Counted from the stretch's first letter, positions 8,602 through 17,685 are shown. The stretch: DNA of 64,000 bases from Postechiella sp039985655 (GCA_039985655.1 JBDWSF010000014.1:328787-392786); one strand, 5' to 3'. Notes: generated from the sequence alone by a model not told the origin. Program-made: numbers and translations.

Positions 8602-8622
8602 GATTCCTGCCTTCGCAGGAAT
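8602..8622. repeat. Palindromic ATTCCTGC repeat, copy 1
   Basis: ATTCCTGCCTTCGCAGGAAT forms a hairpin between prfA and pyrF. A near-identical copy lies after dnaB (55755-55776) and a degenerate one at 22142-22166. Confidence 0.7.
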
Positions 8623-8627
8623 GACAA

Positions 8628-9704
8628 TTAAATTAAATTATCATTAGCCTTTAACTTCTCAGTATTTTCGGCTAGCATTAATTCGTCTAATATTTTTTGA
8701 ATATCACCATTTACAATATTAGATAAATCGTAAAGTGTTAATCCAATTCTGTGATCTGTTACACGTCCCTGCGGATAATTGTATGTTCTAATTTTTGCAC
8801 TTCTATCTCCACTACTTACCATACTACCACGTTTCTCGGCATCAGCAGCATTCTTTTTGGCTAATTCCATTTCATATAAACGTGAACGCAATACTTTGAA
8901 TGCCTTTTCTTTATTTTTATGTTGAGACTTTTGATCTTGACATTGTGCTACCAATCCTGTTGGTATGTGCGTTAAACGTACCGCTGAATATGTTGTGTTT
9001 ACAGATTGCCCACCAGGACCAGACGAACAGAAAAAATCTATTCTTACTTCCTTCGGGTTAATCTCAACATCAAATTCTTCGGCTTCAGGAAACACCATAC
9101 ATGTTGCAGCACTTGTATGTACACGACCTTGTGTTTCGGTTTGTGGCACACGTTGCACACGGTGTACACCAGCTTCGAACTTTAAAGTTCCGTAAACATC
9201 TTCACCATTTACTTCAAACTGGATTTCTTTAAATCCTCCATTGGTACCTTCACTAAAATCGACTGTACTTACTTTCCAACCTCTACCTTCACAATATTTA
9301 GTATACATTCTAAATAAATCGCCTGCAAAAATACTTGCTTCATCCCCTCCAGCTCCTGCACGCAATTCAACTACTGCATTTTTAGAATCTTCAGGGTCTT
9401 TTGGTATTAAAAGCATCCTAATTTCTTCTTCCAAAGAAGGTATACCTTCTTTGGCTTCTTCATATTGCATTTTAGCCATATCTACCATTTCGGCATCACT
9501 ACCATCTGCAATAATCTCTTCAGCTTCAGCTAAATTATTAGTAAATTCTATATATTCTTCTCGCTTATCCATTAAGATTCGCAAGTCTTTATACTCTCTA
9601 TTTAATGCAACATAACGTTTTTGATCTGTAATAATATCGGGTTGAATTATTAAATCACTAACCTCATCGAAACGTTGTTTCACTATCTGTAATTTCTCTA
9701 ACAT
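8628..9704 (-). CDS. prfA: Peptide chain release factor 1
   Basis: 358 residues, full length. It recognises UAA and UAG in the ribosomal A site and triggers peptidyl-tRNA hydrolysis. The GGQ catalytic motif (SSGPGGQSVNTT) is at residues 231-233, and the stop-codon tripeptide PQT (PxT of RF1) is at 187-189, which separates it from RF2. The charged N-terminal coiled region and domain 2/4 boundaries are normal. ATG at 9704. Confidence 0.97.
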   Translation of the reverse strand: MLEKLQIVKQRFDEVSDLIIQPDIITDQKRYVALNREYKDLRILMDKREEYIEFTNNLAEAEEIIADGSDAEMVDMAKMQYEEAKEGIPSLEEEIRMLLIPKDPEDSKNAVVELRAGAGGDEASIFAGDLFRMYTKYCEGRGWKVSTVDFSEGTNGGFKEIQFEVNGEDVYGTLKFEAGVHRVQRVPQTETQGRVHTSAATCMVFPEAEEFDVEINPKEVRIDFFCSSGPGGQSVNTTYSAVRLTHIPTGLVAQCQDQKSQHKNKEKAFKVLRSRLYEMELAKKNAADAEKRGSMVSSGDRSAKIRTYNYPQGRVTDHRIGLTLYDLSNIVNGDIQKILDELMLAENTEKLKANDNLI

Positions 9705-9823
9705 CTGCCTTTTTTAATTGGAAATCAAAAATACGATAATTTATGAATTTTAACCTATGGTAAATTGCACTTATGATAGAATGTTAAAAATATTATTCAA
9801 TAAATCACGTTCTTAGTACTATT

Positions 9824-10111
9824 ATGAAACTATTAACAGCAATTTTTTTTTTTTACAAATCATTTGTTTTATGGTCTTTTGGAATAAATATTTTTTTGTT
9901 TATACGCGGTTTTAGTATTGTACCTATGATAATAGCAAAACTATTAAGTCTTATCTTTTTGTACAATATCATTAATAAAACCCAAGCTCGAGAAAAATTA
10001 TTTTTTTACAAAAACCTCGGTATTTCTCCATTAAAACTATTCGGCAGCATTTATATTATCGATTTATTTTTATTAATTTCTTTTCTTTTAATTGTCCAAA
10101 GTTTTATATGA
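9824..10111 (+). CDS. Small membrane protein coupled to ABC ATPase
   Basis: 95 residues with about three hydrophobic segments (roughly 7-30, 32-50 and 73-95) separated by a polar loop KTQAREKLFFYKNLGISPLK. No family recognised. It overlaps the following ABC ATPase by 4 bases (ATGA), so the two are translationally coupled and very probably form one complex. At 95 residues it is far smaller than an ordinary ABC permease; the loop YKNLGISPLKLFG could be the cytoplasmic coupling element. The N-terminal codons contain a long T run. Confidence 0.7.
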   Translation: MKLLTAIFFFYKSFVLWSFGINIFLFIRGFSIVPMIIAKLLSLIFLYNIINKTQAREKLFFYKNLGISPLKLFGSIYIIDLFLLISFLLIVQSFI

Positions 10112-10803
10112 TTTTTGAAATTGATAACATCGAACTTTACTTTAAAGAAAAACGTATTTTAAATGGTATTTATTTAAAAGCTGAGACAGGTAATGTTACT
10201 GGAATACTGAGAAGTAATGGTTGTGGAAAAACATCTTTATTAAAAATACTTTTTGGTGATTTAAAACCGAAATATAAACTGATTAGAATTGATAGCAAAC
10301 CTATTTTAAAACCATTCTATCAAACAAAGCTAATATCATATTTACCTCAACATAATTTTATACCTAATAATCTAAAAATAAAAAAAGCATTTAGTTTGTT
10401 TAATGTAAATTGGAATGATTTCATTACGCTTTTTAAACCCTTTGAAATTTATGAGTACTTAAATTTCAAAAAATTATCTGGAGGAGAACGCCGTTTGATT
10501 GAAGCGTATTTAATCATAAAAAATAATAGTAAAATTGCACTACTAGATGAACCTTTTTCTCATTTAGCGCCTTTACACATCGATGCTATAAAATCATTAA
10601 TTGAAGAAGAAAAGCACAATAAAGCTATCATTATTACAGACCACATGTACCGCCATATAATAGATAGTAGTGATATTATTTATTTGTTAAAAAATGGGTG
10701 TTCTAAATTGATTGATGATATTAAAGAACTGGAAGATTACAAATATTTAAACGTTGGAACATTGAAAGGTTCTTATACCAATTCTAAATTAAAACAAATC
10801 TAA
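10108..10803 (+). CDS. ABC transporter ATP-binding protein
   Basis: 231 residues with a complete nucleotide-binding domain. Walker A is RSNGCGKTS at 35-43 (the usual first Gly is Arg); Q-loop at Gln81; signature LSGGE at 123-127; Walker B IALLDE at 143-148; H-loop His179. All catalytic residues needed for ATP hydrolysis are present. It partners the 95-residue membrane protein it overlaps. The last eight or so residues (TNSKLKQI) and the stop codon are encoded by a MITE-like repeat (10775-10858), so the original C-terminus was replaced. The substrate is unknown. Confidence 0.88.
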   Translation: MIFEIDNIELYFKEKRILNGIYLKAETGNVTGILRSNGCGKTSLLKILFGDLKPKYKLIRIDSKPILKPFYQTKLISYLPQHNFIPNNLKIKKAFSLFNVNWNDFITLFKPFEIYEYLNFKKLSGGERRLIEAYLIIKNNSKIALLDEPFSHLAPLHIDAIKSLIEEEKHNKAIIITDHMYRHIIDSSDIIYLLKNGCSKLIDDIKELEDYKYLNVGTLKGSYTNSKLKQI

Positions 10804-10858
10804 TAAAACACCCTTTTTTCCTTTCTATTTTAGACTCATTTTAACCTAGAATTGGGAT
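10775..10858. mobile_element. MITE-like element, internally deleted copy (84 bp)
   Basis: Has the left end (ATACCAATTCTAAATTAAAA) and right end (TTTTAACCTAGAATTGGGAT) of the element at 1602-1966, joined with only about 30 bases between them. The left 29 bases are inside the ABC ATPase reading frame. Confidence 0.7.
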
Positions 10859-10867
10859 TAGTAATAT

Positions 10868-10905
10868 AAAAACAGGAAATAGTTTCAAATTATTTCCCGT
10901 TTTTA
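10868..10905. terminator. Bidirectional terminator between ABC ATPase and ribonucleotide reductase genes
   Basis: Stem AAAAC-GGAAATA / TATTTCC-GTTTT with a mispaired A/C, A and T tracts on both sides. It serves the convergent genes ending at 10803 and 10926. Confidence 0.8.
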
Positions 10906-10925
10906 GCCGCTTTGCTGCTTAGCTG

Positions 10926-13481
10926 CTAACCACATTTTGACGAGCCACAGTCTTTACATGTAAGACAACCTTCTTGATAAATTAAATTCTCGGATGCGCA
11001 ATTGTTACAGGTTTGGCCTTTTGCTCGAGTACCATCTTCTACATAATGCTTTAAAGCTCTACCTACCCCATTTTTCCACGTATTAATAGATGCACTATCT
11101 AATTGTAAACTATTAATTAAATCAACAATTTTATCTATAGGCATACCTTGTCGTAGCGTACTGGAAATAAGTTTCGCATAATTCCAAAACTCTGGATTAA
11201 ATTTATGTGACAAGCCTTCAATCGTGGTTTTATACCCCCTTTTATTTTTAAATTGAAAATCGTAACGTGAGCTCCCATCTTCATTTCTATTTTTAATGAT
11301 CAATCCGCTAGTAACCCATCGAGGTATTAAGATTCCATCTTCATCATCTAAAAGACCAGTAAATATTTCATAAGGTTTTCCATCTATCAAACCAACAAAA
11401 GCGATCCATTTTTCTTTATTATTTTGAAACCTCACCACATTAGCCACTAATTCTTGAGGGCGTTTTTTAGGAAAAGTCGTTAACAATTCTGTCGATTTAC
11501 TTTCTTCCTTTTCATCATTAGAAATTAATACTCCAGAACGTGAGCCATCTCTATAAACGGTAACGCCTTTACAACCGACTTCCCAAGCTTTTAAATACAA
11601 TTCACCTACCAATTCTTCAGTAACATTATTTGGTAAATTAATAGTGACACTAATAGAATGATCTACCCATTTTTGAATGGCGCCTTGCATACTCACTTTA
11701 CTTAACCAGTCCACATCATTCGATGTCGCTTCATAATAAGGTGATTTCTTTATCAAAACATCAATTTCTTCTTGTGTATAATTTTTAGAGGTATCTATAT
11801 CATTAACTTCCATCCATTGTTTAAACCGATGATGAAAAACAACGTACTCTTCCCAAGAATCGCCTATCTCATCTACAAAATCTATTCGGACATTTTTATC
11901 ATTCGGATTCACCTTTCTTCTACGTTTATAAACTGGTAAAAACACGGGCTCGATACCAGATGTTGTTTGTGTCATTAAACTAGTCGTTCCTGTAGGTGCA
12001 ATAGTTAATAGCGCAATATTTCGTCTGCCATATTCCAACATTTCGAAATATAATTTACTATCTGCCTGCTTCAAACGTTGAATAAACGGATTGTTTTTTT
12101 CGCGTTCTGCATCAAAAACAGAAAACGCACCACGCTCTTTAGCTAACTGAACCGAAGCACGATAAGCTTCTAACGCTATAGTTTTATGAATCTTCAATGC
12201 AAACGCATTACCTTGCTCGCTTCCATATTGAATTCCTAGTCCTGCTAACATATCGCCTTCTGCCGTAATACCAACTCCGGTTCTTCGACCTTCTTCTGCT
12301 TTAATTTTTATATTACGCCATAAATTACGTTCGGTGGATTTTACATCATCCATTTCTGGATCTTCATCAATTTTCTTTAAAATATTATCGATCTTATCAA
12401 GTTCTAAATCGATAATATCGTCCATAATACGTTGCGCCAAAGCAATATGTTTTTTAAATAATGGGAAATCGAATTTGGATTTATCTGTGAATGGATTTTG
12501 AACGTATGAAAACAAGTTTATAGCGAGTAACCTACAAGAGTCATAAGGACACAGAGGTATTTCTCCGCATGGGTTTGTTGATACCGTTTTATATCCCAAA
12601 TCGGAATAACAATCGGGAATAGATTCGTTAATTATTGTATCCCAAAATAAAATACCAGGTTCTGCCGATTTCCATGCATTATGAACTATTTTTTTCCACA
12701 ATGATTTTGCTTCTATCGTTTTTACAACTTTAGGATTCTTGCTAAACACGGGGTATTTTTGAACATAATCAGATTCATTTTTTATCGCTTTCATAAAATC
12801 ATCATCTATTCTTACCGATACATTTGCACCGGTAACCTTGCCTTGTTCTAACTTCGCATTTATAAAGTCTTCGGAATCGGGATGATTAATAGAAACGGAA
12901 AGCATTAATGCGCCTCGACGACCGTCTTGTGCCACTTCTCGTGTAGAATTAGAATAACGTTCCATAAATGGCACTATACCTGTAGACGTTAAAGCTGAAT
13001 TTTTTACTGGAGAACCCTTTGGTCTAATATGCGACAAATCGTGCCCTACACCTCCTCTTCGTTTCATGAGCTGAACTTGCTCTTGATCGATTTTCATAAT
13101 GCCTCCATATGAATCCGACTCCCCTGAATTACCAATTACAAAACAATTTGATAGCGACCCTATTTGAAATGGGTTACCAATTCCTGCCATCGGACTACCT
13201 TGTGGTACGATATATTTAAAATCCTTTATAAGATCAAACAAGTCCTCTTCTGATATTGGATTCGCATATTTCGATTCTACTTTGGCTATCTCTCGTGCAA
13301 TACGCCTATGCATATCGTTAGGGTTTAACTCGTAGATATTCCCTGAAGAATCTTTAAGTGCATATTTATTCAACCATACTCTGGCTGCTAAATCATCATT
13401 TTTAAAATAGTGCAAAGCGGAATTTAAAACAGCTTCTTCGGTGTAGTTATTTAGAAGCGTTTCAGTAAAATGTTTGTTCAT
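10926..13481 (-). CDS. nrdJ: Adenosylcobalamin-dependent ribonucleotide reductase (class II)
   Basis: 851 residues. It reduces ribonucleotides to deoxyribonucleotides with a radical generated from adenosylcobalamin, with or without oxygen. The N-terminal cysteine (SNCFVIG), the active-site TNPCGEIPL (Asn, Cys, Glu) and the C-terminal redox/zinc segment CNNCASENLIYQEGCLTCKD followed by CGSSKCG are present. No ATP-cone is evident at the N-terminus. No cobalamin riboswitch can be recognised in the 175 bases upstream; an ATGA-N6-TCAT palindrome there could be an operator. Monocistronic. Confidence 0.94.
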   Translation of the reverse strand: MNKHFTETLLNNYTEEAVLNSALHYFKNDDLAARVWLNKYALKDSSGNIYELNPNDMHRRIAREIAKVESKYANPISEEDLFDLIKDFKYIVPQGSPMAGIGNPFQIGSLSNCFVIGNSGESDSYGGIMKIDQEQVQLMKRRGGVGHDLSHIRPKGSPVKNSALTSTGIVPFMERYSNSTREVAQDGRRGALMLSVSINHPDSEDFINAKLEQGKVTGANVSVRIDDDFMKAIKNESDYVQKYPVFSKNPKVVKTIEAKSLWKKIVHNAWKSAEPGILFWDTIINESIPDCYSDLGYKTVSTNPCGEIPLCPYDSCRLLAINLFSYVQNPFTDKSKFDFPLFKKHIALAQRIMDDIIDLELDKIDNILKKIDEDPEMDDVKSTERNLWRNIKIKAEEGRRTGVGITAEGDMLAGLGIQYGSEQGNAFALKIHKTIALEAYRASVQLAKERGAFSVFDAEREKNNPFIQRLKQADSKLYFEMLEYGRRNIALLTIAPTGTTSLMTQTTSGIEPVFLPVYKRRRKVNPNDKNVRIDFVDEIGDSWEEYVVFHHRFKQWMEVNDIDTSKNYTQEEIDVLIKKSPYYEATSNDVDWLSKVSMQGAIQKWVDHSISVTINLPNNVTEELVGELYLKAWEVGCKGVTVYRDGSRSGVLISNDEKEESKSTELLTTFPKKRPQELVANVVRFQNNKEKWIAFVGLIDGKPYEIFTGLLDDEDGILIPRWVTSGLIIKNRNEDGSSRYDFQFKNKRGYKTTIEGLSHKFNPEFWNYAKLISSTLRQGMPIDKIVDLINSLQLDSASINTWKNGVGRALKHYVEDGTRAKGQTCNNCASENLIYQEGCLTCKDCGSSKCG

Positions 13482-13555
13482 TAGGTTGTTTTATTTTATG
13501 CTTAGTTATTAGGACAACTAAAACATAAAATAAAACAAATTGGTAAACTTAAAAC

Positions 13556-13569
13556 ATGATAAATGTCAT
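13556..13569. promoter_or_regulatory. Inverted repeat upstream of nrdJ, candidate operator
   Basis: ATGA TAAATG TCAT has perfect 4-bp half-sites with 6-base spacing, the geometry of Crp/Fnr-family sites, centred about 81 bases before the nrdJ start codon. Regulator unknown. Confidence 0.35.
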
Positions 13570-13656
13570 TCAAGTTTCAAAAACAAAAACATAAAGCAAT
13601 CAAAGTGAAACGATTATATATTTTTCAACATAGAAAAGTTAACAAATAAATACAAT

Positions 13657-14631
13657 TTAAAAATCGACAGCAAAACCAATTCCAAGAAATTGTTTCCACT
13701 GTATTTTAGCACCAGCTTCATCAAACTCACCTTCAATAACAGATGTTTCTTGAGTTTTCACATCATCATCATATTTCAAATGAGATTCTAATGTTGCGCG
13801 AACAAAACTATTCACTTTAAAATCGAAACCAATTTTCCAATCGACATCAATATTTCCAAAATTATTTACATAATCAGAATACAAACTTAAAAGGTTTTTG
13901 GCCACAATATTTTCGGCAACTTCCATTTCGTAGCTATTGGTCATTAAAATACCAACTTCGCCTCTAATCTTATCTCCTGATCTAATAATGTTTCCTTCGG
14001 TATCAAAAACTGCTGGTGTAACTCCAAAAGCGCCTGCATTAGCTAAATCTTCGTCTAAAACAAATGTGGCTTTTAATGTTATTGGTGAAAAATAAAACGA
14101 CAATTCGTCAATATCTTTACCATATTCCATGCCGCCTCCAAAAAACAAATATCCCGGCGCCATTAAACGTGACTTTGGTTGCGATTTATCTGGGTATTGA
14201 TATCCATTGGCCATTTGTGTTTTAAAATTAAACCGTGCAGAATAAAACCAATTCGAATTATTTTCTGGTTTATAGCCTAAATTAGATGTGATTTCGAATA
14301 AATCGTCTGTTTTTCGCAACTCTCTTTTCTCTTGCTTATTTAAACCATAACGAAAAGCAACTGAATTTTTCCAAAAAGAATATTGGTCTTTATAATTAGC
14401 TTCATAATTAAACCCAAATAATGTAGAAACAGAATTACTACCACCAGCATTCCAGTTTACAAAAGAAACCTCATTTAAATCTATACTTGCTTTGCTTTTT
14501 TCTGTCCATTCTGGACCTTGGATCTTTATTATTTTTTCTTTTATGAAAAGTGAATCAGGCTGTGCAAATACAGCAACCGAAAAAAATAAAAAAAGAGCTG
14601 TGAATAAAAAACTATTAATAGAACTATACAT
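13657..14631 (-). CDS. DUF3078 family protein, probable outer-membrane beta-barrel
   Basis: 324 residues from ATG at 14631, which begins a clean signal peptide (MYSSINSFLFTALFLFFSVA, then VFAQ). An in-frame ATG at 14703 would put 24 unrelated residues before it and is less likely. The mature protein shows the DUF3078 signature VSFVNWNAGGSNSVSTLFGF, then alternating amphipathic strands with many aromatic residues and a terminal phenylalanine (GIGFAVDF), the pattern of an outer-membrane barrel. Function unknown. Confidence 0.85.
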   Translation of the reverse strand: MYSSINSFLFTALFLFFSVAVFAQPDSLFIKEKIIKIQGPEWTEKSKASIDLNEVSFVNWNAGGSNSVSTLFGFNYEANYKDQYSFWKNSVAFRYGLNKQEKRELRKTDDLFEITSNLGYKPENNSNWFYSARFNFKTQMANGYQYPDKSQPKSRLMAPGYLFFGGGMEYGKDIDELSFYFSPITLKATFVLDEDLANAGAFGVTPAVFDTEGNIIRSGDKIRGEVGILMTNSYEMEVAENIVAKNLLSLYSDYVNNFGNIDVDWKIGFDFKVNSFVRATLESHLKYDDDVKTQETSVIEGEFDEAGAKIQWKQFLGIGFAVDF

Positions 14632-14779
14632 GTTACTTTCTTGACCTTTAAAGGAAAAACAATTCGCTAAGCTCCTGAATAGTAATCTTTTTTGAGTGTT
14701 CATTTTTAAAGTTAGGTTTGATTATTTATAATTTATAAGCTTATCAAAAATCATTCCGATATGATGAAACATATAAATT

Positions 14780-15958
14780 TTAATAATTAAACTCGCCAAA
14801 CTCACTTTTTATTGTCAACTTTTTTGTTGTTGATGGGTCTACTCTACCTATTATTTTAGCATTGACATTAAAAGATTTAGAAATTGAAATAATATCTTCA
14901 GCTACATCTGGAGACACATATAATTCCATTCTATGTCCGCAGTTAAATACTTGATACATTTCTTTCCAATCTGTTTTAGATTGCTCTTGTATCAATTTAA
15001 ATAAAGGGGGAATAGGGAACATATTGTCTTTTACAATATGAAACTGATCTACAAAATGAAGAATTTTTGTTTGCGCTCCACCTGAACAGTGTACCATCCC
15101 GTGAATCGTTTTACTATTAAATTGAGATAATATTTTCTTTATAATTGGTGCGTATGTTCTTGTTGGTGATAAGACTAATTTACCAGCATCGATAGGCGAA
15201 CCTTCAACGGCATCGGTTAATTTAACACCACCAGAATAGACTAAGTCTTCGGGTACTGAAGCATCAAAACTTTCTGGATATGCAGCGGCTAAATATTTAC
15301 TAAAGACATCGTGTCTTGCAGATGTCAATCCGTTACTTCCCATACCACCATTATACGATTTCTCGTAAGTGGCTTGTCCAAAAGATTCTAAACCAACTAT
15401 AACATCGCCAACTTTAATATTTGCATTATCTATAACATCGCTACGTTTCATTCTAGCGGTTACTGTAGAATCTACAATTATGGTTCTGACTAAATCGCCA
15501 ACATCGGCAGTTTCGCCTCCTGTGGAATGAATTGTTACTCCAAACGATTTTAAATCTTCAAGTAATTCTTCTGTTCCGTTTATGATAGCAGAAAGTACTT
15601 CGCCTGTTATCAAGTTTTTGTTTCGTCCAATGGTTGAAGACAACATGATATTATCAGTAGCACCAATACATAATAAATCGTCAATATTCATTATTAATGC
15701 GTCCTGAGCAATACCCTTCCAAACAGATATATCTCCAGTTTCTTTCCAATACATATACGCTAAAGACGACTTTGTTCCCGCACCATCGGCATGCATTATT
15801 AAACAATAATCGTCGTCATTTGTTAAATAATCTGGTACGATTTTACAAAATGCTTTTGGAAACAATCCTTTATCTATATTTTTAATAGCGTTGTGAACAT
15901 CTTCTTTTGATGCTGAAACACCGCGTTGTGCGTATCGTTTTGAAACTTCTTGACTCAT
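14780..15958 (-). CDS. PurM-like AIR synthase family protein
   Basis: 392 residues. Phosphoribosylformylglycinamidine cyclo-ligase (PurM) converts FGAM to AIR with ATP in purine synthesis. Seen here: YAQRGVSASKEDVHNAI at the N-terminus, the nucleotide loop HADGAGTKSSLAYMYW, DALIMNIDDLLCIGA, GGETADVGDLVRTIIVD and the C-terminal HCSGGAQTKI with GHRMELYV. It is somewhat longer than the roughly 345-residue enterobacterial PurM but matches the flavobacterial form, which often serves as the only PurM. The enzymatic call is likely but rests on motifs only. Confidence 0.85.
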   Translation of the reverse strand: MSQEVSKRYAQRGVSASKEDVHNAIKNIDKGLFPKAFCKIVPDYLTNDDDYCLIMHADGAGTKSSLAYMYWKETGDISVWKGIAQDALIMNIDDLLCIGATDNIMLSSTIGRNKNLITGEVLSAIINGTEELLEDLKSFGVTIHSTGGETADVGDLVRTIIVDSTVTARMKRSDVIDNANIKVGDVIVGLESFGQATYEKSYNGGMGSNGLTSARHDVFSKYLAAAYPESFDASVPEDLVYSGGVKLTDAVEGSPIDAGKLVLSPTRTYAPIIKKILSQFNSKTIHGMVHCSGGAQTKILHFVDQFHIVKDNMFPIPPLFKLIQEQSKTDWKEMYQVFNCGHRMELYVSPDVAEDIISISKSFNVNAKIIGRVDPSTTKKLTIKSEFGEFNY

Positions 15959-16106
15959 AATATTTTATTGTGATGCAAATTTAATTTTTTTGAATTAAAA
16001 ACCATCCTTTTAGTCCTGACATTTTCGAAATTATCACTTTGTATAATTATCGATTTTTAAAGGAATAATTTTCAATACTAATTAATTTAGATAGATAATA
16101 GTCTCA

Positions 16107-17408
16107 TTAAATTTTATTTAATTCTTCTGAAATTTCAGAAAAACTAAGGCGACGTTTAACATCTGTATTTGTACAATCAGTAATTAATTTTCGCCATATA
16201 TTATGAAGCTCATCATTAATATCGTTTTTGTTAACAAGACTTAATACATCTTCTAACAAACATCCATATGCTCTCACTTCGACACGTTCAATATTATGAG
16301 CAAAAGCGGAGTTGGTATCATAAAAAGAAGCCGCACCAAAATCGCCTAAAAGACATTCTGATGTTTTATTTATTAATATATTGTGTGCATAAAGGTCGCC
16401 ATGATTAATGCCTTTACTGTGTAATTGAGCACTGACTGAAGCGATACCTTTTGCTATTTTAAGTAACTCCCCTCCATTAAAAACAGATTCTTCATCAAAC
16501 ATGTCTCGAGTACAGGTTTCTAAACTTGGAGGATTGCCTAAATTGATATAGTTAGAAGCTATCAGTTTCAATATTAAACCACTTTTCGCTTCTGGGTGAT
16601 TTTTTATTTTTCCTAAAACATCAATTAAATTATCATGACATCCTGCTGCGATCGCTATTCCCATTTCATCTTCTGGTAATCCGTCACTGGTAACATCTCC
16701 TTTAAAAACTTTGATGGCAACATCATCTTTTTTTGAAATCCAATTTGCTTTCGATATCAACCCCGAAGCGCCTTCTCCTATGAGTTCTTTAATGGTAAAA
16801 TCGCTCCAATCAAACGATTCTAAATCTGTGTTTAATTGAATTTTATGTGACGTAGGGTTACCTCCAAATGCTACCCAAGACAATTTAGGTAAATCGAATA
16901 ACCATTCTGGAATCAACTTCAATTTGTTAGCAGATATTCTTAGAAGTTCTAAATTTAAGCAATTCGCCATTTCTGAAGGTAATTCTTCAATTTGGTTTCC
17001 TGCTAATGCACATTTTTGAAGCAAATGACAATCGCCAATACTTTTTGGTAATTTTTCGATTTTATTATCGGTTAAAATCAACCAATTTAACAATGGAGGA
17101 AATGCATTTTCTGGCACGGTTTTAATTTGATTGGATTTAAAACCAATCATAGTCAAAGTTGGGCAATTTTTTAATATTTCGGGGAATTCGGTAAAGTTAT
17201 TACGTGCAAAAAAAAGGATTTTTAAGTGTTTTAGTTGATATATACTATCTGGCAATTCTGTTAATTGATTGTCTGATAAATCTAAAACCTCTAAAGTTTC
17301 TGCTAGCTCTAATATCTCTTCTGGAAATTCTTTTAAACCACAAGCTAGTTTTAATGTTTTTGTTCCAATTAATTTTCCTGATTGTAATGCTTCTAAAGTC
17401 TGTATCAT
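16107..17408 (-). CDS. Leucine-rich-repeat protein with atypical protein kinase domain
   Basis: 433 residues from ATG at 17408 (MIQTLEALQSGKLIG). A longer frame to 17456 adds a hydrophobic stretch not seen in relatives and is rejected. Residues 16-185 are about seven leucine-rich repeats (LEVLDLSDNQLTELP, LNWLILTDNKIEKLP). Residues about 205-430 are a protein kinase fold: glycine loop GEGASG at 211-216, VAIKVF with Lys233, catalytic loop HGDLYAHN at 336-343, and DFG at 356-358. The usual HRDLKxxN is altered (Arg to Gly, Lys to Tyr), while the catalytic Asp and metal-binding Asn remain. Cytoplasmic; targets unknown. Confidence 0.88.
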   Translation of the reverse strand: MIQTLEALQSGKLIGTKTLKLACGLKEFPEEILELAETLEVLDLSDNQLTELPDSIYQLKHLKILFFARNNFTEFPEILKNCPTLTMIGFKSNQIKTVPENAFPPLLNWLILTDNKIEKLPKSIGDCHLLQKCALAGNQIEELPSEMANCLNLELLRISANKLKLIPEWLFDLPKLSWVAFGGNPTSHKIQLNTDLESFDWSDFTIKELIGEGASGLISKANWISKKDDVAIKVFKGDVTSDGLPEDEMGIAIAAGCHDNLIDVLGKIKNHPEAKSGLILKLIASNYINLGNPPSLETCTRDMFDEESVFNGGELLKIAKGIASVSAQLHSKGINHGDLYAHNILINKTSECLLGDFGAASFYDTNSAFAHNIERVEVRAYGCLLEDVLSLVNKNDINDELHNIWRKLITDCTNTDVKRRLSFSEISEELNKI

Positions 17409-17501
17409 GTATAAAATAAAAGTGTGCAAACTTAAACTAATATTGAAAAGAAGCAAGTTTCATTATTAATTACTTTAAGCTATTAATTAGATGATTAAAT
17501 T

Positions 17502-17568
17502 CACTTGACTTTGTCAGAAAAAAAGTATAAATTCGTTTAGCTTTGGATACAAAACATAAAAGTGATTT
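17502..17568 (+). repeat. Dispersed 67-bp repeat, copy A
   Basis: Starts CACTTGACTTTGTCAGAAAA and ends near AGTGATTT, with ATTCGTTTAG...GGATACAAAACAT in the middle. Copies B (46304-46370) and C (62073-62141) have the same order of motifs. All are on the plus strand, 33-120 bases before a plus-strand gene. Confidence 0.65.
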
Positions 17569-17685
17569 TAATAATTAATAATAATCTAACCAAAGCAAAG
17601 CACAACTGTTACGGACGACTGACCTTTTGAACGTGAAATAAAAAAACGTGTAGTAAAATAACACCTATAGATCTTAAGATTAATA

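Noticed and set aside
8965..9195. Plus-strand frame opposite prfA
   Set aside because: A shadow of the release factor gene; the composition mirrors the conserved GGQ region.
13482..13656. Cobalamin riboswitch before nrdJ
   Set aside because: No B12-box or conserved core could be recognised in the 175 bases; only a short palindrome is present.
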